A stretch of DNA of 64,000 bases from an uncultured Agathobacter sp. (GCA_944381555.1 CALWLL010000030.1:1-64000); one strand, 5' to 3'; shown: positions 1-9,075, counted from the stretch's first letter. Notes: a model not told the origin generated them from the sequence alone. A program made the numbers and translations.

Positions 1-671
1 TTTATCCGAAGCGTTTTCTTTTCAAAATTGAAATCACCCGGTGTCAAGGCAAGCAGCTCACCTTCACGAATACCAGTCCAATAAAGCATTTCAAATGCAT
101 AATACGAAATAGGCTTATCTGCCACGCACTCTAAAAATACCTGAAATTCATCCTGTGTCCAGAACTCCATTTCCTTATTTTCTTCCTTTCCCATAGTTCC
201 GGCTTTTCGTGCCACATTATCCTTCAGACCATACATATTTACCGCATGATTTAATATGGCACTGAGCTGATTATGAATGGTTTTCAGATAGGTAGGGGAG
301 AATAACTCCCCATTATCCTTTTTCAGCTTCATAATCTTATTTTGCCACTGGATGACATCAGATGTCCGAATATCATCCAGTTTTCGTTTCCCGAAATAAG
401 GCAGAATTTTTGTCTCAATAATGTGCTTCTTTGTCAAGAAAGTATTGCGTTTTATTCTTGGTTCTAAATCCGTCAGATAAATATCCACAAAACTTTTGAA
501 GCTCATGCTGATACTCTGATCCTCTTTCAGTTTGAAATTCCGCTCCCATTCAAGAGCTTCGCTCTTCTTGGCAAAGCCCCTCTTGGTTTTCTGTTTCCTT
601 GCTCCGGTCAAATCCTTATAATAAGTTCTCACCTCCCACATTCCAGTCTTATTATTCTTGATAACCGCCAT
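1..671 (-). CDS. Tyrosine recombinase/integrase, N-terminal part (runs off the window)
   Basis: Site-specific recombinase that would insert and excise the mobile element. The 223 visible residues start at an ATG directly after the excisionase stop codon. They show a short N-terminal arm-binding region as in Tn916-type integrases, a helical core-binding domain at about 60-165, and the start of the catalytic domain with WTGIREGELLAL, which holds the first catalytic Arg. The remaining catalytic residues, including the Tyr, lie outside the window. int and xis are stop-to-start adjacent and surely co-transcribed. The family call is firm; the element type (ICE, phage or smaller island) cannot be read from this part. 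Confidence 0.93.
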   Translation of the reverse strand, partial: MAVIKNNKTGMWEVRTYYKDLTGARKQKTKRGFAKKSEALEWERNFKLKEDQSISMSFKSFVDIYLTDLEPRIKRNTFLTKKHIIETKILPYFGKRKLDDIRTSDVIQWQNKIMKLKKDNGELFSPTYLKTIHNQLSAILNHAVNMYGLKDNVARKAGTMGKEENKEMEFWTQDEFQVFLECVADKPISYYAFEMLYWTGIREGELLALTPGDFNFEKKTLRI

Positions 672-869
672 CTATCCCACCTCCTTATCCGTAGATAGCC
701 CGTAGATTCGTTTCATAAAATACTGTGTACTGACACGCCCTTTTATTGTCACGAATCCATCAGCCTCAAGTTCTGCATTCAATCTTCGTATCAGTTTATA
801 GGAATACGATAGTGATACTCCCAGCATTTCCATGACATCCTGTGCTGTCAAAAATCTCTTGTTCTCCAT
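672..869 (-). CDS. Excisionase-like HTH protein
   Basis: Small 65-residue DNA-binding protein, probably the excisionase or directionality factor for the neighbouring integrase. A MerR/Xis-type winged helix is visible at about residues 7-45 (LTAQDVMEMLGVSLSYSYKL). An AGGAGG ribosome site lies 9 bases before the ATG. Its TAG stop touches the integrase ATG, so the two are translationally coupled. Role is inferred from size, fold and position; it could instead be a general helix-turn-helix regulator. Confidence 0.75.
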   Translation of the reverse strand: MENKRFLTAQDVMEMLGVSLSYSYKLIRRLNAELEADGFVTIKGRVSTQYFMKRIYGLSTDKEVG

Positions 870-903
870 AAGCTAATGCCTCCTCTCTTTCGTTTTTATT
901 ATT

Positions 904-998
904 CAGTTCATTTCTGAACGGTTATGATGTGCATTATATTAACAGTTCATTTTTGTACTGTCAATACATTTTGTTAAAAACATTTCATTTTTGCACTG
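904..998. promoter_or_regulatory. Three operator-like inverted repeats between xis and the XRE regulator
   Basis: Three 18-bp near-palindromes of the form CAGTTCA-N4-TGAACTG occur at 904-921, 943-960 and 981-998, with start-to-start distances of 39 and 38 bp. They lie in the divergent region between the xis-int operon and the XRE-type regulator, the usual arrangement for an element repressor binding its own operators. The even spacing, near four helical turns, suggests cooperative binding on one face of the DNA. The third copy lies just upstream of the regulator's extended -10. Confidence 0.7.
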
Positions 999-1002
999 TT
1001 AA

Positions 1003-1011
1003 TGATATAAT
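1003..1011 (+). promoter_or_regulatory. Extended -10 promoter of the XRE regulator
   Basis: TGATATAAT is an extended -10 (TGN-TATAAT) with no good -35; the position expected for a -35 falls inside the third operator-like repeat. This suggests the regulator controls its own transcription. The gene starts 78 bases downstream at an ATG behind AAGGAG. Confidence 0.55.
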
Positions 1012-1088
1012 GTACACAGATGCATGATTTGTACCTCGTGTCGTCGTGCATGCTACAACCCTCATTAACCTTATAAGGAGCAGTAAAA

Positions 1089-1730
1089 ATGGGCGAGAAA
1101 TTCACCAGCCGAGTAGGCTATTTGATTCGAAATTTCAGAATTGCATCTGACATGACGCAAAAGGAATTAGCAGATAAATGTGGATTAAACGAATCCACCA
1201 TCAGAAACTATGAACTTGGAAACAGATATCCCGATGAAGCAACTTTATTAAATATTGCAAACAATCTGAGGGTCAGCTTTTATGCATTATCTGACCCTGA
1301 TGTGGCAAATATTTTCAGTGCACTTCATGTACTGTTTGACATTGAATGGGCATATGGATTACGACCTACTATGAAAGATGGTGAAGTATGTTTCAAATTT
1401 AAGGAGAGACTTCCAAGTGCCGGTCCTCGTCCACAGGAAGACCTTGATAGCTTCCGAAAAATGGTTGAGTATTGGGCACGTTTACGAGACAAGCTAGAGG
1501 ATGGAGAAATATCAGAAACGGAATATTATCTCAAAGAGGTAAAATACCCAATGAACCCAACAGACCCGAATAAAGAGTATACTGTTTCGTTGAATCTTGA
1601 TGATGACGACCAGTTACTTATTCAGAATATGAATGAGGATGACGATGCAGAAGAAACTGCTGAATTGTTAAAAGACTTGTTTCCAGATTTCTCTTATGTG
1701 AAGAGGAAACGAAAACCGAAGAAGGAATAA
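1089..1730 (+). CDS. XRE-family transcriptional regulator of the mobile element
   Basis: 213-residue DNA-binding protein with a Cro/CI-type helix-turn-helix at about residues 9-65 (MTQKELADKCGLNESTIRNYELG). The C-terminal two thirds has no domain I can name and ends in an acidic stretch (DLNDDDD-like) followed by a basic tail KRKRKPKKE. It is transcribed away from xis-int behind an AAGGAG site. Position and the three operator-like repeats suggest it represses excision. It lacks the HExxH peptidase partner seen in ICEBs1-type switches, so the inducing signal is unknown. Confidence 0.85.
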   Translation: MGEKFTSRVGYLIRNFRIASDMTQKELADKCGLNESTIRNYELGNRYPDEATLLNIANNLRVSFYALSDPDVANIFSALHVLFDIEWAYGLRPTMKDGEVCFKFKERLPSAGPRPQEDLDSFRKMVEYWARLRDKLEDGEISETEYYLKEVKYPMNPTDPNKEYTVSLNLDDDDQLLIQNMNEDDDAEETAELLKDLFPDFSYVKRKRKPKKE

Positions 1731-1781
1731 CTTTCGCTAAATTTACATTGTCTCTAAAAAAGATAAAGGAGAATTCGACAT

Positions 1782-2492
1782 ATGGAAATGAATCAAAATC
1801 AAATAATGGAACTATTGGATGCATTATATGAAAAATCCATAAACGGCATCCCTAAACTAAGTCAACCTATTGATGTTTTAGCAAACGATTACTTATCAAA
1901 AAATAATTCAACAGAAAAAGCAGCAAGACAATTTGTAAATTATCAAGTTGCCAAGTGTACAACTTCAGGATTTGTAACAGGATTAGGCGGACTTATTACA
2001 TTACCAGTTGCCATTCCTGCAAATGTCAGCAGTGTAATGTATGTTCAAATGCGTATGATTGCTTGCCTTGCATATATGGGTGGTTATGATACTAGCAGCG
2101 ATCAGGTACAAACATTAGTTTATGCTTGTCTTGCAGGCATTTCTATTGATCAAATAATCAAACAAGCCGGCATAAAATTTGGAACTAAATTTACAACTGC
2201 TATGGTAAAAAAGATTCCCGGTACTGTTTTAACAAAAATCAATCAGAAGGTAGGATTTAGATTCTTAACCAAATTTGGAGAAAAGGGAATTATCAATATT
2301 GCTAAATTAGTCCCTGTTGTTGGCGGCGTCATTGGTGGGGGATTTGATTTAGTAGAAACCAAAGTTATTGCAAACAGAGCATACAAAATGTTTATTAAAG
2401 GTGATTTAAGTGCATTAGACGATAAAGACAATGAAAAAATTATAGATACAGAGGTGGGTATTATTGAAACACCTGACAAAATTGATAATTAA
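1782..2492 (+). CDS. EcsC-like protein (mobile-element cargo)
   Basis: 236-residue protein resembling the EcsC family: a Gly-rich hydrophobic segment at about 60-85 (GFVTGLGGLITLPVAIP), a helical middle, and the typical C-terminal stretch KLVPVVGGVIGGGFDLVE at about 180-200. EcsC proteins are thought to associate with membranes, but their biochemical role is poorly defined. The gene follows the XRE regulator by 51 bases with an AAAGGAG site, and the next gene follows 31 bases on, so the three may form one operon. It is AT-rich compared with the chromosome to the right of guaA. The family call is by motif only. Confidence 0.65.
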   Translation: MEMNQNQIMELLDALYEKSINGIPKLSQPIDVLANDYLSKNNSTEKAARQFVNYQVAKCTTSGFVTGLGGLITLPVAIPANVSSVMYVQMRMIACLAYMGGYDTSSDQVQTLVYACLAGISIDQIIKQAGIKFGTKFTTAMVKKIPGTVLTKINQKVGFRFLTKFGEKGIINIAKLVPVVGGVIGGGFDLVETKVIANRAYKMFIKGDLSALDDKDNEKIIDTEVGIIETPDKIDN

Positions 2493-2523
2493 CACGCATT
2501 ATAAAAAAGGAGCGATCTATATT

Positions 2524-3069
2524 ATGAAAAAAATATTCACGCCGTTCAAAATATTTATCTCCAAAATTCAAAAACGTCCAGTATTATCTATATTGCTATT
2601 TGAACTACTTGTAGTTATTGTCTTGTTTTGTTTTGGATTTAGAATTACATATAATTCTTCACTTGATAACAATTGGGAAGCTATTGCTGCTTGCGGAACT
2701 TGGTTTTGCGGTATTGTTGTTCCTATAGCAGTTGTATTTATCCAACATAAAATTTCGACTAATGAATCCAATGTTAGTGCATCAAATGAGGCTTTACTAT
2801 CAGAAATAAATAAATTGAAATTACAAGGTCTTCCTAACAATAACAATGACCGTGTTGAATCTAATATTACCGAAGATGATATATATAGATTTATTTGTAT
2901 AAAAATATTTGCGACAACAGAACAAATTGCCTCACATTTTAAGACAAACATTGAACACATTGCACCATTATTAGAAGAACTATATTTTGTTCAGAGACGA
3001 ATACGAACATATTCTTTAGAAGACGACCCTAGACATAACATTGCCAAATGCAGTTGGACAAGAAGATGA
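2524..3069 (+). CDS. Two-transmembrane protein with C-terminal winged-helix-like region
   Basis: 181-residue protein. The ATG at 2524 is preferred over the upstream in-frame one because it has AAAAGGAG 11 bases ahead. Two membrane segments at about 20-40 and 50-73 form a hairpin. They are followed by a polar, probably coiled stretch (75-105) and a region at about 115-165 that looks like a winged helix (TTEQIASHFKTNIEHIAPLLEEL). No family recognised. Paired with the EcsC-like gene as cargo of the integrative element; a role in element protection or host defence is possible but only inferred from position. Confidence 0.7.
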   Translation: MKKIFTPFKIFISKIQKRPVLSILLFELLVVIVLFCFGFRITYNSSLDNNWEAIAACGTWFCGIVVPIAVVFIQHKISTNESNVSASNEALLSEINKLKLQGLPNNNNDRVESNITEDDIYRFICIKIFATTEQIASHFKTNIEHIAPLLEELYFVQRRIRTYSLEDDPRHNIAKCSWTRR

Positions 3070-3120
3070 TTATCTATCCCAACTTTTCCAAAATTATTGT
3101 CATTTGATTGTCACGCAACC

Positions 3121-3164
3121 AAAAACGAGCCAAGAAACGCCGTAAATTCGGCATTTCTTGGCTC
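3121..3164 (-). terminator. guaA terminator
   Basis: A 16-bp stem (3127-3142 with 3149-3164, one mismatch) is followed on the minus strand by a T-run (A-run at 3121-3125). It sits 7 bases after the guaA stop. It may also slow transcription from the mobile-element genes coming the other way. Confidence 0.85.
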
Positions 3165-3171
3165 ATGTACA

Positions 3172-4155
3172 TTATTCGAACTCAATCGTCGCAATCGGCT
3201 TTGGTGAGAGATCATACAAAACGCGGCATACGCCATCCACTTCGTTTAAGATTCTGTCTGTAATATGTTTCAGTACCGCATAATCAATCTCCGGCACGGT
3301 TGCAGACATTGCATCAACCGTATTTACGGCACGGATGATAACCGGCCAGTAATCAAGACGTTTTCCATCTTTAACACCTGTGGCCGTAAAATCCGGTATA
3401 ACCGTGAAAAACTGCCATATCTGTGCAGTCAATCCGGCTTTATCAAATTCTTCTCTCAGAATCGCATCCGATTCTCTTAACGCATGTAAACGGTCCCTTG
3501 TAATTGCGCCTAAGCATCGTACGCCAAGCCCCGGTCCCGGGAACGGCTGACGCTCTACCATAGAAACCGGAAGTCCAAGCGCTTTACCAATCACACGGAC
3601 TTCATCCTTATATAATAGTTTAACAGGTTCAACAAGGCCTTCAAACTTAAAGTCTTCCGGAAGCCCACCAACGTTATGGTGTGCCTTTACTCCATCGCTT
3701 TCAAGGATATCCGGGTAAATAGTTCCCTGAGCAAGGAAAGCAATTCCTTCTAGTTTATTGGATTCTTCCTCAAATACACGAACAAATTCCTCACCAATGA
3801 TTTTGCGTTTCTTTTCCGGTTCCGCAACACCTGCTAATTTGTCCAAGAACCGATCTGTGGCATCGATGTAGATTAGGTTTGCATCCATTCTTTTCTGGAA
3901 TACTTCGATAACCTCTTCGCTTTCCCCCTTACGCATCAAACCATGATTAACGTGAACACATACCAACTGTCTGCCGATTGCTTTAATAAGAAGCGCGGCA
4001 ACTACAGAACTGTCAACACCGCCGGATAACGCTAATAAAACCTTCTTATCACCTACCTGCTTACGAACTGCCGCGATTTGCCCGTCAATAAAAGCCGCTG
4101 CAAGTTCTGGGGTAGTGATACGCTCCATGTTTTCGGGTCTTTTGTTTGAATCCAT
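3172..4155 (-). CDS. guaA: GMP synthase ATP-pyrophosphatase subunit (no glutaminase domain)
   Basis: Converts XMP to GMP using ATP and ammonia. The 327 residues cover only the ATP-PPase and C-terminal dimerisation parts: P-loop LALSGGVDSSVVAALL at about 42-57, QGTIYPDILES at about 145, and RQPFPGPGLGVRCLG at about 208. The roughly 190-residue N-terminal glutamine amidotransferase domain of the usual bacterial enzyme is absent, and no such domain is encoded upstream, where a MATE gene lies. The protein ends TIEFE rather than the common TIEWE. Start ATG has AGGAGG 6 bases ahead. It must use free ammonia or a glutaminase encoded elsewhere, as the two-subunit archaeal enzymes do. The mobile element abuts its 3' end. 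Confidence 0.93.
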   Translation of the reverse strand: MDSNKRPENMERITTPELAAAFIDGQIAAVRKQVGDKKVLLALSGGVDSSVVAALLIKAIGRQLVCVHVNHGLMRKGESEEVIEVFQKRMDANLIYIDATDRFLDKLAGVAEPEKKRKIIGEEFVRVFEEESNKLEGIAFLAQGTIYPDILESDGVKAHHNVGGLPEDFKFEGLVEPVKLLYKDEVRVIGKALGLPVSMVERQPFPGPGLGVRCLGAITRDRLHALRESDAILREEFDKAGLTAQIWQFFTVIPDFTATGVKDGKRLDYWPVIIRAVNTVDAMSATVPEIDYAVLKHITDRILNEVDGVCRVLYDLSPKPIATIEFE

Positions 4156-4219
4156 ATTGAACCTCCTAGAAAATGTCCTGTTATACTGCCTTCTCTGCCT
4201 ATCAGAAAAAGATAAAATA

Positions 4220-4248
4220 ATTATATTATGCGGTTTTTAAGAAATCAA
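4220..4248 (-). promoter_or_regulatory. Sigma-A promoter of guaA
   Basis: Minus-strand TTGATT, 17-bp spacer, TATAAT (-35 at 4243-4248, -10 at 4220-4225), 65 bases before the ATG. The short leader shows no guanine-riboswitch fold. Confidence 0.75.
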
Positions 4249-4315
4249 TTACCGAAGGACGATTCATTCATGAAATAAAATTATAAATTCATTAAGACAT
4301 AATAATAAAAGAGAT

Positions 4316-5692
4316 TTACTCTTCTGTTTCCACTCGCAAGCGTTTAAAGAATCGGGCAATGACAACAACAGCCAGAACTGCAAGGACTACCTCCGCCACA
4401 AACTGTGTATACGCAAGGCCATATAATGGAAACAGATAGTCCAAAACATATATTGCCGGAATCTCAAGAAGCACCTTTCGGGCAATTGCAAAAAACAACG
4501 CATTTTTGCCGAGACCAACTGACTGGAACACACCTACAGAAATAAAGTCAATGCATAAAAATGGAAGTCCCATACAAAAACCACGCAGCAGTTTTGCTCC
4601 AATATTCACTACATTTTCATTATCCATAAACAAACCTGTAATCTGCTTTGCTCCGAAAAAATAAAGTACTACAACGCCAATGCAGAATACCATAGCGACT
4701 TTAATTGTAAACTTATACGCATCCTTCATACGCTTGTGATTACGGCTGGCAAAATTATAGCTTACCAGCGGCATGATTCCCTGTGACGCACCTAGCACCA
4801 TCTGGAGAGGAATCATGTTTATTTTCTGTACAATGCCCATTGCGGCAACCGGATCAGCGCCATAACCTGCCATTTTATTATTCAGAATTGTCATGCCCAC
4901 TACATTAAGAAGATTCTGAATACATGCAGGAATTCCAACTGCGAAAATCCCGCCAACAACCTGTCTTTCAAGCGTGAACTTCTTTGGATTAATGCATACC
5001 AGAGTATGTTTTCTCTTGATATACAAAAGAACGAGAAAATACAAACATGCTGCACAGTTTGAAATAAAAGTAGCACATCCCGCACCAGCGGCGCCCATAT
5101 TAAGTCCCCACGGAAGAATAAAAACCGGGTCCAAAATAATATTCAGGAAACAACCGCTCATCGTTCCGATACTTGCATGAAGAGCTTCCCCTTCCGAACG
5201 GACCATGTAGCCCATAACAACGTTCAATATGGAAGGCACTGCACCACAAGAGACCGTCCAGAACATATAGTCTGCTGTTGCCTGCATCGTCGTGCTGTCA
5301 GACCCCAGCAACTGCAATAACGGATCCTTAAATATCGTACAAGCCAATGAAAAAAAAATACCGCTAATCACTGAACACCAAAACACAAACGAAGAGCTTT
5401 TGTATACCGTTTCATAATCTCTGCGTCCCATTGCCCTGCTCATCATGCTGGACGCCCCTACGCCAAACAGATTGTTTACCGCATTAAAAGCCAGAAGCAC
5501 CGGTGCGGCCAAGGTTACACCTGCATTTTGAATCGGGTCATTTAACATACCGACGAAAAAAGTATCTGCCAGATTATATAAAATAGTAACCAGAGAACCG
5601 ATAATCATTGGAATTGACAATTTTGCAACTGCTTTTGGAATCGGCATATTTTCAAACAACTTAATTTTATCTTTCATATCATTTGCTGCCAT
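4316..5692 (-). CDS. MATE-family multidrug efflux transporter
   Basis: 458-residue cation-coupled exporter of the MATE (NorM/DinF-like) family with about twelve membrane helices. Visible are the N-terminal PKAVAKLSIPMIIGSLVTIL and the repeat-half signature GVGASSMMSRAMGRRD at about 80-95; length is typical. Start ATG lies 6 bases after AGGAGAG. It is followed by guaA with 160 bases between and a separate guaA promoter, so it is probably not in an operon. Substrate cannot be read from sequence. Confidence 0.93.
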   Translation of the reverse strand: MAANDMKDKIKLFENMPIPKAVAKLSIPMIIGSLVTILYNLADTFFVGMLNDPIQNAGVTLAAPVLLAFNAVNNLFGVGASSMMSRAMGRRDYETVYKSSSFVFWCSVISGIFFSLACTIFKDPLLQLLGSDSTTMQATADYMFWTVSCGAVPSILNVVMGYMVRSEGEALHASIGTMSGCFLNIILDPVFILPWGLNMGAAGAGCATFISNCAACLYFLVLLYIKRKHTLVCINPKKFTLERQVVGGIFAVGIPACIQNLLNVVGMTILNNKMAGYGADPVAAMGIVQKINMIPLQMVLGASQGIMPLVSYNFASRNHKRMKDAYKFTIKVAMVFCIGVVVLYFFGAKQITGLFMDNENVVNIGAKLLRGFCMGLPFLCIDFISVGVFQSVGLGKNALFFAIARKVLLEIPAIYVLDYLFPLYGLAYTQFVAEVVLAVLAVVVIARFFKRLRVETEE

Positions 5693-5775
5693 TTTTTCTC
5701 TCCTGTTTCATTTTTTCCACATATGATGTTATTCTATCACAATTGAATTTTTTTTACTATCTCTTTACTTTTTTC

Positions 5776-5804
5776 TTGCGTCATGAGAACTCTAGCTATA
5801 TAAT
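5776..5804 (+). promoter_or_regulatory. Sigma-A promoter of the CofE-like gene
   Basis: TTGCGT, 17-bp spacer, TATAAT (5776-5781 and 5799-5804), about 80 bases before the gene start, pointing away from the MATE gene. Confidence 0.7.
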
Positions 5805-5882
5805 ACATAATGTATTTTATGGAAAAACTTGAAAAAAGGGGCATTTTCCAAGAATAACTTTATAAAGAAGAGGGTACAAACA

Positions 5883-7076
5883 ATGGAAAGAAAAGTTGGA
5901 ACTGTTTCAAGAGGTATTCGTTGTCCAATCATCCGCGAAGGTGATGACCTTGTAGCAATGACTGTTACAAATGTGTTAGAAGCCGCCGAAAGCGAAGGCT
6001 TTGAACTGCGTGACAGAGACATTATAGCGTTAACAGAATCTATCGTAGCAAGAGCACAGGGTAATTACGCTTCTGTTAAGGATATTGCAGATGACGTTCG
6101 AACAAAGCTTGGCGGAGAAACTATTGGCGTTATCTTCCCAATCCTTTCCCGTAACCGTTTCGCTATTAACTTAAAGGGTATTGCAATGGGAGCTAAGAAG
6201 ATCGTTCTTATGCTCAGCTATCCAAGTGATGAAGTTGGCAACGCGCTTCTTACCTATGATCAGTTAGACGAAGCCGGAATCAACCCTTATTCTGATGTAT
6301 TAACATTAGAAAAATACCGTGAGCTTTTTGGTGCAAACGTACATGAATTCACAGGCATTGATTATGTAGAATACTATTCTGACATTATTAAAGAAGCCGG
6401 CGCTGAAGTGGAAGTTATTTTTGCAAATAATCCAAAAGTAATTCTTCAGTACACCGATTGTATCATCAACTGTGATATCCATACCCGCGTTAGAACCAAA
6501 CGCATCCTCCGCGAAAACGGGGCGAAAGTTGTTTGTGGCCTTGATGATATTCTTACAAGCCCGGTAAACGGAAGCGGTTTCAATGCAAAATATGGTTTAC
6601 TTGGTTCAAACAAATCTACAGAAGATAAGATTAAATTATTTCCACAGGAATGCAAGGAACTTGTTCTTGCAATTCAGGAACAAATCTTAGAAAAGACTGG
6701 GAAACATGTAGAAGTTATGGTTTACGGTGACGGTGCTTTCAAAGACCCTCAGGGTAAGATCTGGGAATTAGCTGATCCGGTCGTATCTCCGGCATTTACA
6801 GACGGTCTTGTCGGAACACCAAACGAATTAAAGCTAAAGTACCTTGCGGATAATGATTTTGCTAACCTTAGCGGTGCAAAATTAAAAGAAGCTATCTCAA
6901 ACAGCATCAAGACAAAACAGGATAACTTAGTTGGCAACATGGCTTCCCAGGGAACTACTCCAAGACAGCTTACAGACCTTATTGGTTCCCTTTGTGACCT
7001 GACATCAGGCTCCGGCGACAAAGGAACTCCTGTAATTTTAATTCAAGGATACTTTGATAACTATACAAACGATTAA
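5883..7076 (+). CDS. CofE-like (coenzyme F420-0:L-glutamate ligase family) protein
   Basis: 397-residue protein with the CofE/FbiB ligase fold: GTVSRGIRCPIIREGDDL at the start, LRDRDIIALTESIVARAQG at about 40-58, SRNRFAINLKGIA at about 92-104, and MVYGDGAFKDPQG at about 280. Family members add glutamate to F420-0 in methanogens and actinobacteria. No other F420 gene is present here and the cofactor is not expected in this lineage, so the true substrate is unknown. The ATG at 5883 is preferred to the upstream in-frame start because of AGAGGG 9 bases ahead and the family's N-terminus. It ends at a strong terminator and stands alone. Confidence 0.8.
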   Translation: MERKVGTVSRGIRCPIIREGDDLVAMTVTNVLEAAESEGFELRDRDIIALTESIVARAQGNYASVKDIADDVRTKLGGETIGVIFPILSRNRFAINLKGIAMGAKKIVLMLSYPSDEVGNALLTYDQLDEAGINPYSDVLTLEKYRELFGANVHEFTGIDYVEYYSDIIKEAGAEVEVIFANNPKVILQYTDCIINCDIHTRVRTKRILRENGAKVVCGLDDILTSPVNGSGFNAKYGLLGSNKSTEDKIKLFPQECKELVLAIQEQILEKTGKHVEVMVYGDGAFKDPQGKIWELADPVVSPAFTDGLVGTPNELKLKYLADNDFANLSGAKLKEAISNSIKTKQDNLVGNMASQGTTPRQLTDLIGSLCDLTSGSGDKGTPVILIQGYFDNYTND

Positions 7077-7089
7077 TTCATATATTCAT

Positions 7090-7127
7090 AAGCAGCACCA
7101 CCCGTCTAATGGGTGGTGCTGCTTTGT
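7090..7127 (+). terminator. Terminator after the CofE-like gene
   Basis: Perfect 14-bp stem (7090-7103 with 7111-7124), 7-base loop, then TTGTTG. With the AAGC at its left side it can also act in the minus direction for the chemotaxis receptor gene. Confidence 0.85.
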
Positions 7128-7200
7128 TGCTATACGCCTGCCATTGTTTCTAACCGGTGCCTTTAGACGGCACGCATCTTTAGCGGAGCGCTTTCTGATT

Positions 7201-8931
7201 CTAGATATGTTTAAATTGGCTGACCTCATTTGATAATTCATCAGAAAATGCTCGGTTGCTTTCCGCATCCGTCTTAATGCTTCCAAGCATTTCTACCAGT
7301 TGTGAAGTATTGTCTGCCACCATAGTTACACCTTGCGCACTTTCCTCTACAGCAGTATTGATTCCATCGATACCTTCATTGATTTCCTGAATCGTTTCTT
7401 TCAGTTCTTCTGATTTTGCTTTAATTGTATTCATCATCTGGTCAATGCTGCCTGCATCATTCTGATACTGATTTGAAATATCAACCAGCTTGTCGTAATC
7501 TGACATTACTGTTGTATCAATGAATGTAAGCATATCATTTGCACTGCATGCGAGTTCTCCAACTGCCTCCGTAACCATTGCGCTGATTTGCTGGATATTA
7601 TTTGCCGTATCCCGACTGTTGTCTGCCAGATTGCGAATTTCATCTGCAACAACGGCAAATCCACGTCCTGCATCTCCAGCTCTTGCCGCCTCAATAGAAG
7701 CATTGAGTGCCAAAAGGTTTGTCTGGCTGGAAATACTCAAAATCTCGTTCGTAAGTTCATTAATCTTGTCTACACTGCGGCTGTTTGCAATTGCAACCTC
7801 TAACAATTTCTTATTGTTGTCAAGTATTGTAACCGTATTGCTTTTACTTTCGACCGCTTCTTCTCTGATATTCCTTGCTTTTGCCTTAATTTCATCAGAC
7901 AGACCCGCGCCCTCATTTGCTAAGCCGTACATATTCTGCACTGCATCAGACATATTTCTGGAACTTCCGGCTATGGTATCTAACGTAGCAGAGATTTCCT
8001 CCATACTTGCAGACATCTCTTCCATAGTTGCAGATACATCACTTGCACTTCCCTCTGAGGTTGCAATACTAGAGTTGATGCTGTTTACCTGAACATTCAT
8101 TCCCTCCGTACCGCTGCGCAGTTTCAGCATAATTCCCTGAAGCTGCTCAATAAAAGCATTGATTCCTGTTGCAAGCTGTCCGATCTCATCCTTTGATTTC
8201 ACTTCAAGCCTCTCTGTCAGGTTACCTTCGCCATGTTCTATTCCCTCAATAATCTCATTCAGATGCTTGGTCGCCTTTTTCACCGGTCCGATAATAGAGC
8301 GGCTGATCATTAAGAAAATTATAGCTTCAACAACCATAATCACAATATTTAATCCAAGCTCGGTATTTTGAATAAGCTGAACGGATTGGATTCCATGCTG
8401 TGCATTTTCTCCGGCCGAATCTGCCAGAATGGTTGCAAAATCAGACTGACACTCTTGAAAATCCTTTACGATGTTTTTCATCTCTGCGTTACGTTCAACG
8501 GCAGTCACATAATCCGCCGCTTTGATTGCCCGTGCAGTAGATAAAATATTTTCTTCTAACGCAAGAATCTGCTCTTTATATAAAACCAGAGAATCCACCA
8601 ATTCCTGATTCTCTGTCTGTGCTGCCAGACTCTCCATTGTGTTTAAAGAATTATTGATTGTATCAACAAATCCCTGTATCAGATTAGCCATAGCGATTTT
8701 ACTGGCAGAATCTTCTGTCAAGACCATCTGATTGCTATTCAATCGGATTTCTGCAACGTTCTTACTTACTATTTCATTATGAACCTGCATATCCATATAA
8801 GTGCTTTCCAAATTTTCAATAGCTCTCTTAGCTTCATTTAAGCCTACATTCGACAATACGTTATATCCGAAGAATAATGCCAACAGCACAATCAACATAA
8901 TATACATTCTTGCCCCAATACTTTTTTTCAT
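7201..8931 (-). CDS. Methyl-accepting chemotaxis protein
   Basis: 576-residue membrane receptor that signals to CheA through CheW. N-terminal helix at about 8-28; a four-helix-bundle sensor (about 35-185) of the small 4HB_MCP type; second membrane helix at about 190-212; HAMP domain (about 213-270); and the coiled-coil signalling domain with the hairpin tip [20 protein letters not shown] at about 395-415. Start ATG lies behind AAGGAGG. No other chemotaxis or flagellar genes are in the window, so the ligand and output are unknown. Confidence 0.95.
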   Translation of the reverse strand: MKKSIGARMYIMLIVLLALFFGYNVLSNVGLNEAKRAIENLESTYMDMQVHNEIVSKNVAEIRLNSNQMVLTEDSASKIAMANLIQGFVDTINNSLNTMESLAAQTENQELVDSLVLYKEQILALEENILSTARAIKAADYVTAVERNAEMKNIVKDFQECQSDFATILADSAGENAQHGIQSVQLIQNTELGLNIVIMVVEAIIFLMISRSIIGPVKKATKHLNEIIEGIEHGEGNLTERLEVKSKDEIGQLATGINAFIEQLQGIMLKLRSGTEGMNVQVNSINSSIATSEGSASDVSATMEEMSASMEEISATLDTIAGSSRNMSDAVQNMYGLANEGAGLSDEIKAKARNIREEAVESKSNTVTILDNNKKLLEVAIANSRSVDKINELTNEILSISSQTNLLALNASIEAARAGDAGRGFAVVADEIRNLADNSRDTANNIQQISAMVTEAVGELACSANDMLTFIDTTVMSDYDKLVDISNQYQNDAGSIDQMMNTIKAKSEELKETIQEINEGIDGINTAVEESAQGVTMVADNTSQLVEMLGSIKTDAESNRAFSDELSNEVSQFKHI

Positions 8932-9046
8932 CTGGTTTCCTCCTTGGTACTATCAAATCATTTGATATATATTATATATCTTTCTCAATATTTCTGCATT
9001 ACTTTTTTTATAAATATCTTTAATAAAAATCATAAGTAAAAAAAAA

Positions 9047-9075
9047 TTTACAGTCCCCCGAAAACATGGTACAGT
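9047..9075 (+). promoter_or_regulatory. Sigma-A promoter of purC
   Basis: TTTACA, 17-bp spacer, TACAGT (9047-9052 and 9070-9075), about 50 bases before the purC start. Confidence 0.6.

Noticed and set aside
4156..4315. Guanine riboswitch before guaA
   Set aside because: The leader from the predicted promoter is only about 60 bases and lacks the conserved purine-aptamer loops.
7128..7200. Further copy of the dispersed repeat after the 7090 terminator
   Set aside because: GCATCTTTAGCGGAGCG resembles part of copies C and D, but the palindromic arms are absent; match too short to call.
7520..8092. 190-codon plus-strand frame opposite the chemotaxis receptor
   Set aside because: Antisense shadow of a clear coding gene; no ribosome site and low-complexity composition.
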